A stretch of 64,000 bases of DNA from Chryseobacterium contaminans (lineage in GTDB: Bacteria; Bacteroidota; Bacteroidia; Flavobacteriales; Weeksellaceae). A model generated the notes under the pieces. The model had not been told where the DNA came from, ran no database searches, and was given only the letters and a program-made list of their open reading frames with translations. Within the stretch, counting starts at the first letter, position 1. Each line of letters opens with the position of its first letter. The stretch lies in the NCBI RefSeq assembly GCF_001684955.1, contig NZ_MAYF01000013.1, positions 1-64,000 of the forward strand, in the 5' to 3' direction. The position numbers and the translations under genes are program-made. Positions 53,009 to 61,272 of the stretch are shown piece by piece.

Positions 53009-54079
53009 ATGGATCTTAAAATTAAACTGGAGCAATTGCATCAGAAAGTAATGGGGCTTAAAGACCAGATCGGAACGGAAGAAGCCACAAAAAATGCTTT
53101 TGTAATGCCATTTATACAAATTCTGGGGTATGACATTTTCAATCCCACAGAAGTGGTTCCCGAGCACGTTTGTGATATCGGAACAAAAAAAGGAGAAAAG
53201 GTAGATTATGTGATCAAAAATAATGATGAACCTATCTTCATTATCGAATGCAAGCACTGGAAGGAAAGCGCAGATGCCCATAATTCACAGCTTCACAGAT
53301 ATTATCATGTTTCTAAAACAAGATTTGGCGTTTTGACCAATGGAATTGTGTACAACTTTTATACAGATTTGGAAAAACCCAATATTATGGATGAAAAACC
53401 GTTTTTTACCATTAACATTGAAGACCTGAAAGACAGCTCCATTAAAATTCTGGAAAGCTTCACCAAGAAAGACTATAACCTTGAGAGCATTCTTGATTCT
53501 GCAGAAGCATTAAAGTATATCAAAGCCATCAGAAAGGAATTCGAAAAGGAAATTGAAAATCCATCTGATGAATTGGTAAAACTTTTGGTGAACCGTTTCT
53601 TTGAAAAGCCTTTAACAGCCAACAGAATGATTTCTTTCAAAGAATATGCTAAAAAAGCATTAACCACTTCTATTAATGAATCGATCAGTTTCCGGTTAAA
53701 ATCTGCATTGAGCATCAATGAACAGATAGAAAAAAAGGACGATGATGTGAAACCATCACAATCTATTGATCAAAATAATGATTCTAAAATTATCACCACA
53801 GAAGAAGAGCTGGAAGGATTTCAGATTGTAAAAGCAATTCTGAGAGAGAAAATTCCTTCTTCGAGAATTGCCTACCGGGATACTTTATCCTATTTCGGGA
53901 TCTTATTGGATGATAACAACAGAAAGCCACTTTGCAGGTTACACTTCAATACAACAAATAAATATCTGGAAACTTTCCACAACGGAAAGGAAGCCGGTGA
54001 AAAGGTTCTATTAAATACGCTTGACGAAATCTACAACTATAGGAACCAGCTTCATCAGACACTGGAAAACTACGCATAA
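53009..54079 (+). CDS. Type I restriction enzyme HsdR N-terminal-like PD-(D/E)XK protein
   Basis: 356 residues. The N-terminal domain (about 1-160) has the nuclease-type core Asp66...Glu80-Cys-Lys82 (KVDYVIKN ... IIECKHW) of HSDR_N. The C-terminal part (about 270-356) is an unnamed helical-beta domain seen in related stand-alone proteins. It lacks helicase motors and no HsdM/HsdS is nearby, so it is not a complete restriction enzyme. Possible roles are DNA cleavage or DNA sensing; neither is proven. Confidence 0.82.
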   Translation: MDLKIKLEQLHQKVMGLKDQIGTEEATKNAFVMPFIQILGYDIFNPTEVVPEHVCDIGTKKGEKVDYVIKNNDEPIFIIECKHWKESADAHNSQLHRYYHVSKTRFGVLTNGIVYNFYTDLEKPNIMDEKPFFTINIEDLKDSSIKILESFTKKDYNLESILDSAEALKYIKAIRKEFEKEIENPSDELVKLLVNRFFEKPLTANRMISFKEYAKKALTTSINESISFRLKSALSINEQIEKKDDDVKPSQSIDQNNDSKIITTEEELEGFQIVKAILREKIPSSRIAYRDTLSYFGILLDDNNRKPLCRLHFNTTNKYLETFHNGKEAGEKVLLNTLDEIYNYRNQLHQTLENYA

Positions 54080-54090
54080 AATTACTCATC

Positions 54091-54600
54091 ATGAAAAAAC
54101 TAATTCCATTTATCATACTTACCTTCAATATATTTATCTTAAATTCCTGTTTTAAGGCCAATGACAATGTAGGACATGGCGGAAGATGTACAGGTTCTGC
54201 TTATTGTACAGCTTGTTCTAACTGTTCAGGATGCGGGCATTGTAGCAGTGGTGGAACTTGTGGTGTCTGTCGCGGTGGTTCTTCCGGAAAAAGCTCTTCG
54301 AAAGACAAGACTAAAAAACATAAACCCTCGGATTCTTACAGATCTTCAAAGCCCCATACCGGTAAACCTCCAAAAGTATTTATTGATAAGGTAAACATCA
54401 ATCTTAACTCTAACAACAAATACATTGCAGGCATTGCAACAACAAATGTTTATGAGAAACCCACTTTTAAATCTAAAGTAATAACAACAGTGCCTAAAGA
54501 CACCAAACTAATACAGCTCTCAAAGGAAGGATCATGGTATAAAGTACAGGTTAAATCAAGTGGAAAAGTAGGATTTGTTTTCAATAAAGATGTAAAATAA
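54091..54600 (+). CDS. Cys-rich SH3-domain lipoprotein
   Basis: 169 residues. Lipobox ILNSC (Cys20). A compact Cys cluster follows (Cys33, 39, 42, 45, 48, 51, 57, 60), five of them at exact C-x2 spacing, then a Ser/Lys/Pro-rich linker (61-100) and a bacterial SH3 domain (about 112-169; YEKPTFKSKVITTVPKDTKL). SH3b domains often bind peptidoglycan or proteins. The Cys cluster could bind metal or form disulfides. It sits 11 nt after the nuclease-like gene. Confidence 0.8.
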   Translation: MKKLIPFIILTFNIFILNSCFKANDNVGHGGRCTGSAYCTACSNCSGCGHCSSGGTCGVCRGGSSGKSSSKDKTKKHKPSDSYRSSKPHTGKPPKVFIDKVNINLNSNNKYIAGIATTNVYEKPTFKSKVITTVPKDTKLIQLSKEGSWYKVQVKSSGKVGFVFNKDVK

Positions 54601-54617
54601 TCAAAAAACAAAATAAT

Positions 54618-55244
54618 ATGAACTTAAAGAAATTTTTAAATGAAGAACAGGATCCTCAAGCTGTTGAAAAGCTTTTAGGAAGAATCAACAGTTTACTTAC
54701 CTCACAAGAATTTGTAGAATATATAGCTGTTCAGAAGAAGCCTGTAATCAATTTATCTCCTGATTGTATTGCTCTAACCAACAGAAGAATTATTTTCTGC
54801 CGACCGAAAACCTTCGGCTTATCAATGGATTTTCAGGATTATAATTGGGTAGATATAGCTGATTGTCACATTAAAGAAGGAATTGTTGGCTCAACTTTTA
54901 CAATGAGAACAACAAAAAACTATACCAATATGATGGATTATCTCCCTAAAAACCAAGCAAGAAAACTATATCAGTTTGCACAGGAAGTAGAAGAAAGGAT
55001 GCGGGGGGTAAGAAGAGAAAAAAATCTTGAAACATTGAGAGCTTCCGCAGGAGGCGTTACCGTAAATAACGCTACACCTATTATCACTCATCCTCAACAA
55101 TTTCAACAGGAGAAAAATCCTCTATTGATAGAGAATGAAGATCCCTTTGCCTTGTTACAGAAATTGAAAGATTTAAAAGAGAACGGAATAATTTCTCCTG
55201 AAGAATTTGAAATAAAAAAGAACGAAATCTTATCCAGAGTTTAA
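54618..55244 (+). CDS. Bacterial PH-domain protein with C-terminal SHOCT
   Basis: 208 residues. Residues about 40-125 form a bPH-type domain (LSPDCIALTNRRIIFCRPKTFG; WVDIADCHIKEGIVGSTFTMRT). A linker leads to a SHOCT helix pair (about 173-208; DPFALLQKLKDLKENGIISPEEFEIKKNEIL). Such proteins commonly associate with membranes or stress systems; no catalytic activity. It precedes the TM2 gene by 3 nt, so both are probably co-translated. Confidence 0.87.
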   Translation: MNLKKFLNEEQDPQAVEKLLGRINSLLTSQEFVEYIAVQKKPVINLSPDCIALTNRRIIFCRPKTFGLSMDFQDYNWVDIADCHIKEGIVGSTFTMRTTKNYTNMMDYLPKNQARKLYQFAQEVEERMRGVRREKNLETLRASAGGVTVNNATPIITHPQQFQQEKNPLLIENEDPFALLQKLKDLKENGIISPEEFEIKKNEILSRV

Positions 55245-55247
55245 ATT

Positions 55248-55463
55248 ATGAAATCAAAATCTACCACCGCTCTGCTTGCATTTTTCCTTGGAGGATTAGG
55301 CATTCACAGATTTTACTTAGGTCAGAATGTTAAGGGAATATTTTACCTGGTGTTTTGCTGGACTTTTATTCCAACATTAATTTCATTCTTTGATTTCTTC
55401 GTCTTTATTTTTATGTCTGAAAGCAGTTTTAATTATAAATACAATCTCAAAACAGGATTTTAA
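55248..55463 (+). CDS. TM2 domain protein
   Basis: 71 residues. Two membrane helices with the TM2 signature LLAFFLGGLGIHRFYLGQNVKG. Function unknown; often found beside bPH/SHOCT proteins, as here (3 nt upstream). Confidence 0.92.
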   Translation: MKSKSTTALLAFFLGGLGIHRFYLGQNVKGIFYLVFCWTFIPTLISFFDFFVFIFMSESSFNYKYNLKTGF

Positions 55464-55472
55464 ACAAACTTT

Positions 55473-55874
55473 ATGAAACCATTTCTCACCTTCTGTGCGT
55501 TATGTTGCTTCATTGGTATTTTCAAACTTCCTATAGAATATTATACCTTTCTTAGAATTATTATTTCCATTGGAGCTTTAATGGTTTTATACAATACTCT
55601 AAGCTCTAAACAACATTATTTCAGTATAATATTTCTTGTTATTCTCATTCTTTTCAACCCCATCTTTCCTTTTTATTTATACAGGAAAGGAATATGGCTA
55701 CCCATTGATATTATAACGGGAATATTATTTCTGATGATCAATTTCGTAGAAAGAAAAGAGCTTAAGAAAGAAGAAGAGACTGTCGAAGAATCCTCAGAAC
55801 ATGCAATGCCAATCCATCAAAGAACTGTTTCCAGAGACAGAATTATTAATCCTAAAAAAACAACTCAAGAATAA
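55473..55874 (+). CDS. DUF6804 family membrane protein
   Basis: 133 residues, four short hydrophobic segments followed by a charged tail (about 95-133). NPIFPFYLYRKGIWLPIDI fits the DUF6804 consensus. No function is established. Nine nt after the TM2 gene and five before the TerB gene. Confidence 0.75.
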   Translation: MKPFLTFCALCCFIGIFKLPIEYYTFLRIIISIGALMVLYNTLSSKQHYFSIIFLVILILFNPIFPFYLYRKGIWLPIDIITGILFLMINFVERKELKKEEETVEESSEHAMPIHQRTVSRDRIINPKKTTQE

Positions 55875-55879
55875 CCATC

Positions 55880-56286
55880 ATGGAAAACAATCAAATAACA
55901 GAAAGCCTCAAAGCCCATTTTCTAAGACTCTATCAAATGGCGATCTGTGATGACGATTTTAGTGCATTAGAGCTGAAAATGCTTTATAAATGTGCAGAAG
56001 AAAGAGGAATTTCATCAAAAAATTTAGACGAAATCCTTTTAAATCCTATCAATTTAAAATCATTGATACCCCAAACGATCGAGGAAAAAATTGATATCTG
56101 TATGACCTCACCGTCATGATCTGGGCCGACGGAATCGTTTCTCCGAATGAATATTCTGCCATGCAAAAGTATGTTCTGATGTTCGGTTTTCTTGAAGAAA
56201 ATACAACAGCTATTGTAGATTACCTTATTGAAGCTATAAAAATCGGCAAGAATAAAAGCGAAATTTTATATGAATTAAAAAACTAA
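55880..56286 (+). pseudogene. TerB-like protein gene interrupted by a single-base frameshift
   Basis: The first frame encodes 79 residues (MENNQITESLKAHFLRLYQ...) and ends early. A T missing between 56095 and 56096 would restore KIDYLYDLTVMIWADGIVSP and lead to a 135-residue protein ending YELKN at 56286. Both halves carry the TerB acidic motifs (AICDDDFSALELKMLYKCAE; IWADGIVSPNEYSAM). The downstream half keeps normal codons and spacing, 6 nt before the next gene. Either a recent inactivating deletion or a sequencing error. Confidence 0.85.
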
Positions 56287-56292
56287 CTCATC

Positions 56293-57633
56293 ATGGATAC
56301 CACCAGTATAAAAAATTTATTTAAGCTAAAATCTATTCCGATAGAACCCCAGCAGGAACAACTTCCTAAAAACGAGAGTATTCCGGGGGATGAATCTTTC
56401 GAAGAAACCCGAAAAAGAACCTATCACGAATCGGGCTACAGAGACAGCTCGCGAACCAACGGAAATCATTCGACCCTATCTATATGTTTAGATGCTGTTT
56501 ATTCAAAATTTCAGAATGAAGAAAAAGAAATGGTTGAAAAACAGAAAAGTCTTAAAGAATCCTATGTAAACGAACAGAAAAACCGGGAAACTGAAATCAA
56601 AGCTTTATTCGTTTCACAGGAGACGAAAGAGGAACAATTACAAAGCAAGAGCACAGAAATTGAGAATCATCAGCACACCATTGAAACATTAAAAGCAGAG
56701 ATCCTTGATCTTCCCAGAAACCCAGAAAAATACAATATAAAAGCGACAAGAGGAGCTTCTGCAAAATTCTGGATCGGACTTTTTCTTTTGATTCCCATTA
56801 CCCTATATTTAGGAACATTCTATATCTCAACTTCCTACTCAGCGTTTTTCAAAAGTTTCGATGCAAAAAGTACGATTATCCAGAGTGTTCTAGATGCACA
56901 GGCTTTCAGCAAAGCATGGAACGAAGGAGTTATTGAAGGAGCTTTCGTAACATTGATTCCGTTTGTATTTTTAGGGCTGGGTTATTTGATTCACATGTTC
57001 TGGGAGAATAAAACGAGAACCAACTATATCAAGCTTGGTTTATTATTTATCGTGACATTTATTTTCGACTGCATTTTAGCTTACGAAATTGAATCAAAAT
57101 TATATGAATTAAACAAAACTTTTGAATCTCCACCCTTTGATATTAAAATTGCTTTTACCAAAATTCAGTTTTGGGGAATTATTTTTGCCGGATTCATTGT
57201 TTACATTATTTGGGGACTGGTTTTCGATTTCGTCATGAAAGAACATCGTGAAAAAGATAAGATTAAAAATGAACAGGAAATCAGACTGAAGAGAATTGAA
57301 TTCTTTCAGGATAAAATAAATGTTCTGAAAAAGGAAATTGAGGAAATTCTTACAGGTATCGGAAATATAAAAGAAACCATTATCAAAACACGAGGCAGAA
57401 TCGAAGAGCTTCAGAATATTATCGACGGAGTCATTATTCCAACCAAGGATTACAAACTCTATGCTTCAGAATACGTCCAGGGCTGGATCACGTTTATCGG
57501 CGAAAAAATCGCAGTATCGAGAACGGAAAAACAAACGATGATTGATGATTGTATTACCACCTACAATACCAGCCTGGAAGCTGTAGGCGCTAATTCCGAT
57601 AACCAAAATTTAGTGTATTTATCATCTTTATAA
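56293..57633 (+). CDS. Coiled-coil membrane protein with four helices, unknown family
   Basis: 446 residues. A cytosolic coiled coil (about 75-140) leads to four membrane helices (about 158-178, 217-236, 244-262, 292-315), then a second coiled coil (about 320-390) and a soluble tail. No nucleotide-binding or enzymatic motif. The layout suggests an oligomeric membrane scaffold or channel. I do not recognise the family. Confidence 0.65.
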   Translation: MDTTSIKNLFKLKSIPIEPQQEQLPKNESIPGDESFEETRKRTYHESGYRDSSRTNGNHSTLSICLDAVYSKFQNEEKEMVEKQKSLKESYVNEQKNRETEIKALFVSQETKEEQLQSKSTEIENHQHTIETLKAEILDLPRNPEKYNIKATRGASAKFWIGLFLLIPITLYLGTFYISTSYSAFFKSFDAKSTIIQSVLDAQAFSKAWNEGVIEGAFVTLIPFVFLGLGYLIHMFWENKTRTNYIKLGLLFIVTFIFDCILAYEIESKLYELNKTFESPPFDIKIAFTKIQFWGIIFAGFIVYIIWGLVFDFVMKEHREKDKIKNEQEIRLKRIEFFQDKINVLKKEIEEILTGIGNIKETIIKTRGRIEELQNIIDGVIIPTKDYKLYASEYVQGWITFIGEKIAVSRTEKQTMIDDCITTYNTSLEAVGANSDNQNLVYLSSL

Positions 57634-57643
57634 CCCGCAGATT

Positions 57644-58543
57644 ATGAAAAAAATACTTTATTTATTACTGTTTATTTCTTTGGCTTCTTGTTGTAAAAAC
57701 AAAGATGGCGGAAAAAACACTGTAAAGAAAGATTCTGTTGTTGCTGACCCAAACAATATTAATGTCAGCATTTTGATTGATTTATCCGACAGAATTGATC
57801 CTAATACCAATCCGAATCCCACAATGGAATATTACCAACGGGACACTGAATATATCAAGGCCATCGAAAAAGGGTTTGTCAATCATATTAAATCAAAAAG
57901 AATTATTACCTATGACGATCAGATGCAGGTTTTCTTCAATCCGGAACCTTCAGATCCGAAAATGAATGAGCTTACTAAAGAATTAAAAGTTTCCTTCAAT
58001 AAAGATACTCCAAGAAATTATTTTGATTCTGTTGATAAAAAATATTCGGAATTACCTTTAAAAATTTATAATTCAGCAATTAAAGATGGAAAATATGTTG
58101 GGTCAGATATCTGGGAATTCTTCAAAAATAAAGTGAAAGATTACTGTATAAAAGATGATCGCAGAAACATCCTTTTCATTTTGACCGACGGTTATATGTA
58201 TCATCAAAATACTAAGTTTGAAGAAAAAAACGAAAATTCATACAGAACATCCTATTTAACAACCAAACTTATAAAAGCCAATAACTTAACAACATCTAAT
58301 TTTAAAGATACCATTGAAAAAAATAGCTATGGTTTTGTAAAAGCAAATGAGAATCTGAGTAACCTTGAGGTCATCGTTTTAGGAATCAACCCGGAAAAAG
58401 GAAATCCTTTTGAAGAAGCTGTTATTAAAGAATACTGGGAAAACTGGCTTAAAGAAATGAAAATTAAAAATTACCAGATCAAATCTGCTGATCTTCCTTC
58501 CAACCTGGAACCCATTATCTTAAAAGCGATTTCAGGAAAATAA
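57644..58543 (+). CDS. VWA-like lipoprotein
   Basis: 299 residues. Lipobox LASCC (Cys16). A von Willebrand A-like domain follows, with SILIDLSDRI at the MIDAS site (Asp46-x-Ser48-x-Arg50; the last MIDAS Ser is Arg) and NILFILTDGYM supplying Asp182. Metal binding may therefore be altered. It ends the operon, 10 nt after the coiled-coil gene. TerB and VWA proteins occur together in known stress-response neighbourhoods, which fits the neighbour TerB gene. Confidence 0.78.
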   Translation: MKKILYLLLFISLASCCKNKDGGKNTVKKDSVVADPNNINVSILIDLSDRIDPNTNPNPTMEYYQRDTEYIKAIEKGFVNHIKSKRIITYDDQMQVFFNPEPSDPKMNELTKELKVSFNKDTPRNYFDSVDKKYSELPLKIYNSAIKDGKYVGSDIWEFFKNKVKDYCIKDDRRNILFILTDGYMYHQNTKFEEKNENSYRTSYLTTKLIKANNLTTSNFKDTIEKNSYGFVKANENLSNLEVIVLGINPEKGNPFEEAVIKEYWENWLKEMKIKNYQIKSADLPSNLEPIILKAISGK

Positions 58544-58572
58544 AAAACACACTCAAAATATTTAACTATTAA

Positions 58573-58604
58573 AAAAGCGAAGAATATATTTCCTCGCTTT
58601 TCTT
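58573..58604. terminator. Bidirectional terminator at the end of the module
   Basis: AAAAGCGAAGAA / TTCCTCGCTTTT (one mismatch) around TATAT, between convergent genes. Confidence 0.85.
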
Positions 58605-59053
58605 TATTTCCTAATCATTTCCGTATGCGGAATATCATCCTCCAGATATTTCTTCCCGGTATCCTGAAAACCAAAATCACCATAGAACTTCAACAGATAA
58701 TCCTGCGCAGAAATCCTGATTTCAGAAGTATGAAAACGGTTTTCTATAGTTTCAACAGCATATTTAATCAATAGCTTACCTAAGCTTTTACCTCTTGCCA
58801 GCTCTGTGGTAAGCACTCTTCCTATTGAGGTTTCCTCATATTTTATTCCCTTATCAAAAATACGGCAGTATGCCAATACTTCCCCGTTTTCCTCAGCCCA
58901 GATATGAACCGCTTTCTGGTCGTAATTATCCAAATCAGGGTAAGGGCAGTTCTGTTCAATAACAAAAACATCTATGCGGGCCTTCAGAACAGCATATAAT
59001 TCCGGAACTGTAAATTCATCAAAGGTCTTTATTTTCCACACAATATTACTCAT
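58604..59053 (-). CDS. elaA: GNAT N-acetyltransferase, ElaA type
   Basis: 149 residues from ATG 59053 (an in-frame TTG one codon earlier is unlikely). GNAT fold with YxVLKARIDVFVIEQNCPYPDLD at the start, VLTTELARGKSLGKLLI (acetyl-CoA loop) and FYGDFGFQDTG near the end, typical of ElaA. Acceptor unknown. Its start overlaps the engB stop by 8 nt, implying translational coupling. Confidence 0.9.
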   Translation of the reverse strand: MSNIVWKIKTFDEFTVPELYAVLKARIDVFVIEQNCPYPDLDNYDQKAVHIWAEENGEVLAYCRIFDKGIKYEETSIGRVLTTELARGKSLGKLLIKYAVETIENRFHTSEIRISAQDYLLKFYGDFGFQDTGKKYLEDDIPHTEMIRK

Positions 59054-59669
59054 CAAAGCTTACATTATTTTGGATTAAGAAATCATTCGTCGTTTGTATA
59101 AAATCTAAAATGGCATCTCCACCCTCCTTCTTTTCAGCTGAAGTAATATATAATTCAGGAAGATCTTCCCAAGTCTTGTGTAATTCCAGCTTATAATCTT
59201 CAACATTTTTGATAACAGCATTAGGTTTCAGCTTATCTGCCTTTGTAAACACAATTGAAAACGGAACACCACTCTCACCACACCATTGCATAAAATCAAG
59301 GTCTATAGCCTGAGGTTTATGTCTTACATCTACCAGTACAAACAAATTCACAAGATTTCTTCTGTTCAGGATATAATTGGTAATCAGTTTCTCAAAATCC
59401 TTTCTCTGAACTTTTGAAACCTTTGCATATCCATATCCTGGCAAATCGGTCAAATACCAGGTCTCATTCACCATAAAATGATTAATCAGCTGAGTCTTTC
59501 CTGGAGTCTGTGATGTTTTGGCAAGGTCCTTATGATTCATCATCGCATTGATTAATGATGACTTTCCTACATTAGATCTTCCGATAAAAGCATACTCAGG
59601 AATATTCGGTTCAGGACATTCCTGCCATTTTCCACTACTTTTTACAAACGTTGCTGTCTTAATAATCAT
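59046..59669 (-). CDS. engB: Ribosome biogenesis GTPase YihA/YsxC
   Basis: 207 residues from ATG 59669 (MIIKTATFVKSSGKW); a longer in-frame start is rejected. G1 GRSNVGKSSLINAM, G3 DLPGYGYAKV, G4 TKAD and G5 SAEK are intact. EngB assists assembly of the 50S subunit and is essential in most bacteria. Co-transcribed with elaA downstream. Confidence 0.97.
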   Translation of the reverse strand: MIIKTATFVKSSGKWQECPEPNIPEYAFIGRSNVGKSSLINAMMNHKDLAKTSQTPGKTQLINHFMVNETWYLTDLPGYGYAKVSKVQRKDFEKLITNYILNRRNLVNLFVLVDVRHKPQAIDLDFMQWCGESGVPFSIVFTKADKLKPNAVIKNVEDYKLELHKTWEDLPELYITSAEKKEGGDAILDFIQTTNDFLIQNNVSFDE

Positions 59670-59733
59670 TTTTGAATATATTTTAGAAAAATAAACCACT
59701 AAGAAAAGCTCTTAATGGTTATTTGTTATGTAT

Positions 59734-60495
59734 TTAAACTTTATCTTTTATCCAGTTATAAAGGATTTCATTGAATTCATCAGGTTTTTCCATCATGGCT
59801 GCATGGCCGCAATGATCTATCCAGAATAAATCTGAGTTGGGAATAAACTTATGCATATCCTCAGCTACTTCAGGAGGCGTTACATTATCCTGTTTACCCC
59901 AGATCAGGCACGTAGGAGTCTGGATCTTCGGAAGGTCGTTCAGCATATTGTGTTTGATGGCACTTCTTGCCAGCATAACTGTTTTGATTCCTTTCATTCT
60001 GTCATTCACCACAGCGAAAACTTCATCTACAAGATCTTCAGTAGCAACTTTCGGATCGTAAAAAACCTCTTCCGTTTTCTTTCTGATATAAGATCTGTCA
60101 TTCTTTCTTGGGAAACTATCCCCGAAAGTTCTTTCATATAACCCTGAACTCCCGGTTAGAACCAAATTCTTTACCAGATCAGGTCTTGCCAAAGTTAAAA
60201 TAAGCCCTACATGCCCGCCCATTGAGTTTCCTACAATGGTAACAGGTCCTGAAATATGACTTTCTATAAATTTGATGATATATTTTGCTAAAGTGGTGAG
60301 ATTCGTATTGAGTACCGGCAAATCATAGATGGGCAACTGAGGAACATATACTTTGAATCCTCTGTCCGAAAAAAAATCTACCATTTTATCGAAATTACTC
60401 AAACCACCCATTAATCCGTGCAACAGCACCAATGGATGTCCTTCCCCAGCCTCTACATAGGAATATTTCTTTTCTTTTTTTGTACTAAATATCAT
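59734..60495 (-). CDS. Alpha/beta hydrolase
   Basis: 253 residues from ATG 60495. The longer in-frame start lies upstream of the promoter box and is rejected. HGLMGG oxyanion segment, nucleophile elbow VGNSMGGHVG (Ser), Asp in WGKQDNVTPP and His in DHCGHAAMMEKP form the catalytic triad. Resembles MhpC/BphD-like hydrolases or esterases; substrate unknown. Monocistronic. Confidence 0.87.
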   Translation of the reverse strand: MIFSTKKEKKYSYVEAGEGHPLVLLHGLMGGLSNFDKMVDFFSDRGFKVYVPQLPIYDLPVLNTNLTTLAKYIIKFIESHISGPVTIVGNSMGGHVGLILTLARPDLVKNLVLTGSSGLYERTFGDSFPRKNDRSYIRKKTEEVFYDPKVATEDLVDEVFAVVNDRMKGIKTVMLARSAIKHNMLNDLPKIQTPTCLIWGKQDNVTPPEVAEDMHKFIPNSDLFWIDHCGHAAMMEKPDEFNEILYNWIKDKV

Positions 60496-60517
60496 ATAAT
60501 GCCTTAATAAAGCCCTG

Positions 60518-60525
60518 CAAAAATA
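60518..60525 (-). promoter_or_regulatory. -7 box of the alpha/beta hydrolase gene
   Basis: TATTTTTG on the minus strand, 22 nt before ATG 60495. Decides the start choice. Confidence 0.65.
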
Positions 60526-60718
60526 CAAATTAAACCTCAAAAATATTTTGATTATCCTAATTTAAGATAAAAATAATACAATATTCCCCTTTTTAACTTT
60601 TTTTTTCAAAACCCCTTTATTATGGCTTGAATAGCAGTTTTAACAACCGTCTACATATCAATCAATTACATTCTTAGAACTCAATCTTTGATAAAACTTA
60701 TTAACATTGAGTCAAAAA

Positions 60719-60743
60719 GTGGGAAAAAGTGGGAAATTTTGGA
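60719..60743 (+). promoter_or_regulatory. MraZ box (three repeats at 10-bp spacing)
   Basis: GTGGG at 60719, GTGGG at 60729 and a degenerate TTGGA at 60739, each starting 10 bp after the previous one. MraZ proteins are known to bind such repeats in front of their own dcw operon, so autoregulation is likely. Confidence 0.75.
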
Positions 60744-60753
60744 AATTATTATA

Positions 60754-60761
60754 TAAATTTG
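60754..60761 (+). promoter_or_regulatory. -7 box of the dcw cluster
   Basis: TAAATTTG, perfect match. Only six bases separate it from the mraZ ATG (60768), which predicts a leaderless mRNA. Confidence 0.7.
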
Positions 60762-60767
60762 TCCCAA

Positions 60768-61226
60768 ATGAAAAATTTCATTGGGACATATGAGTGTAAA
60801 ATTGACGACAAAGGCCGCTTAAAAGTTCCTTCATCTTTAATCAAACAGATGGAAAACTTCGACGATAAGGCGTTTGTAGTCAAAAGATCTGTGTTCCAAC
60901 CTTGTCTGGAAGTCTATCCGATGAATGCATGGGATAAGCTGATGGGCAAAATTAATAAACTGAACAGATTCATAAAAAAGAATGCTGATTTCATACGAAT
61001 GTTTACGGCAGGAGTAAAAACAGTAGAACTGGACAATGCCGGGAGATTACAGATTTCTAAAGACCTGATGACCTTTTCAAATCTTCAGAAAGATGTAGTA
61101 ATCACCAGCGCAGGAGAACTTTTCGAAATTTGGGATAAAGAAGCCTACGAACAGGTAATTTCTACCAATGAAACTGATTTTGCCAGCCTTGCCGAAGATG
61201 TAATGGGCTCTTTTGACGAAGAATAA
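60768..61226 (+). CDS. mraZ: Transcriptional regulator / division protein MraZ
   Basis: 152 residues from ATG 60768 (MKNFIGTYECKIDDKGRLKVPS). An upstream in-frame GTG is within the MraZ box and is rejected. Two SpoVT/AbrB-like repeats (about 1-50 and 75-125; second DNAGRLQISKDL). Autoregulator of dcw genes. Followed by rsmH after 46 nt. Confidence 0.96.
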   Translation: MKNFIGTYECKIDDKGRLKVPSSLIKQMENFDDKAFVVKRSVFQPCLEVYPMNAWDKLMGKINKLNRFIKKNADFIRMFTAGVKTVELDNAGRLQISKDLMTFSNLQKDVVITSAGELFEIWDKEAYEQVISTNETDFASLAEDVMGSFDEE

Positions 61227-61272
61227 CTGTAAAGGCTATTAAAATTTTATTGAATAAAAAACACAATTAAGC

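Noticed and set aside
53009-54079. Type I restriction-modification system
   Set aside because: Only an HsdR N-terminal-like domain is present; no helicase, HsdM or HsdS is encoded nearby.
55880-56119. 79-residue ORF as an intact small gene
   Set aside because: Its frame continues after a one-base shift as a TerB C-terminal half, so it is treated as a frameshifted gene.
47640-58604. Mobile genomic island
   Set aside because: No integrase, transposase, tRNA or direct-repeat boundary is visible. The similar AGCGAAGA-type terminators at both ends are also seen in shorter form at 46702-46730 and are probably just common terminator sequence.
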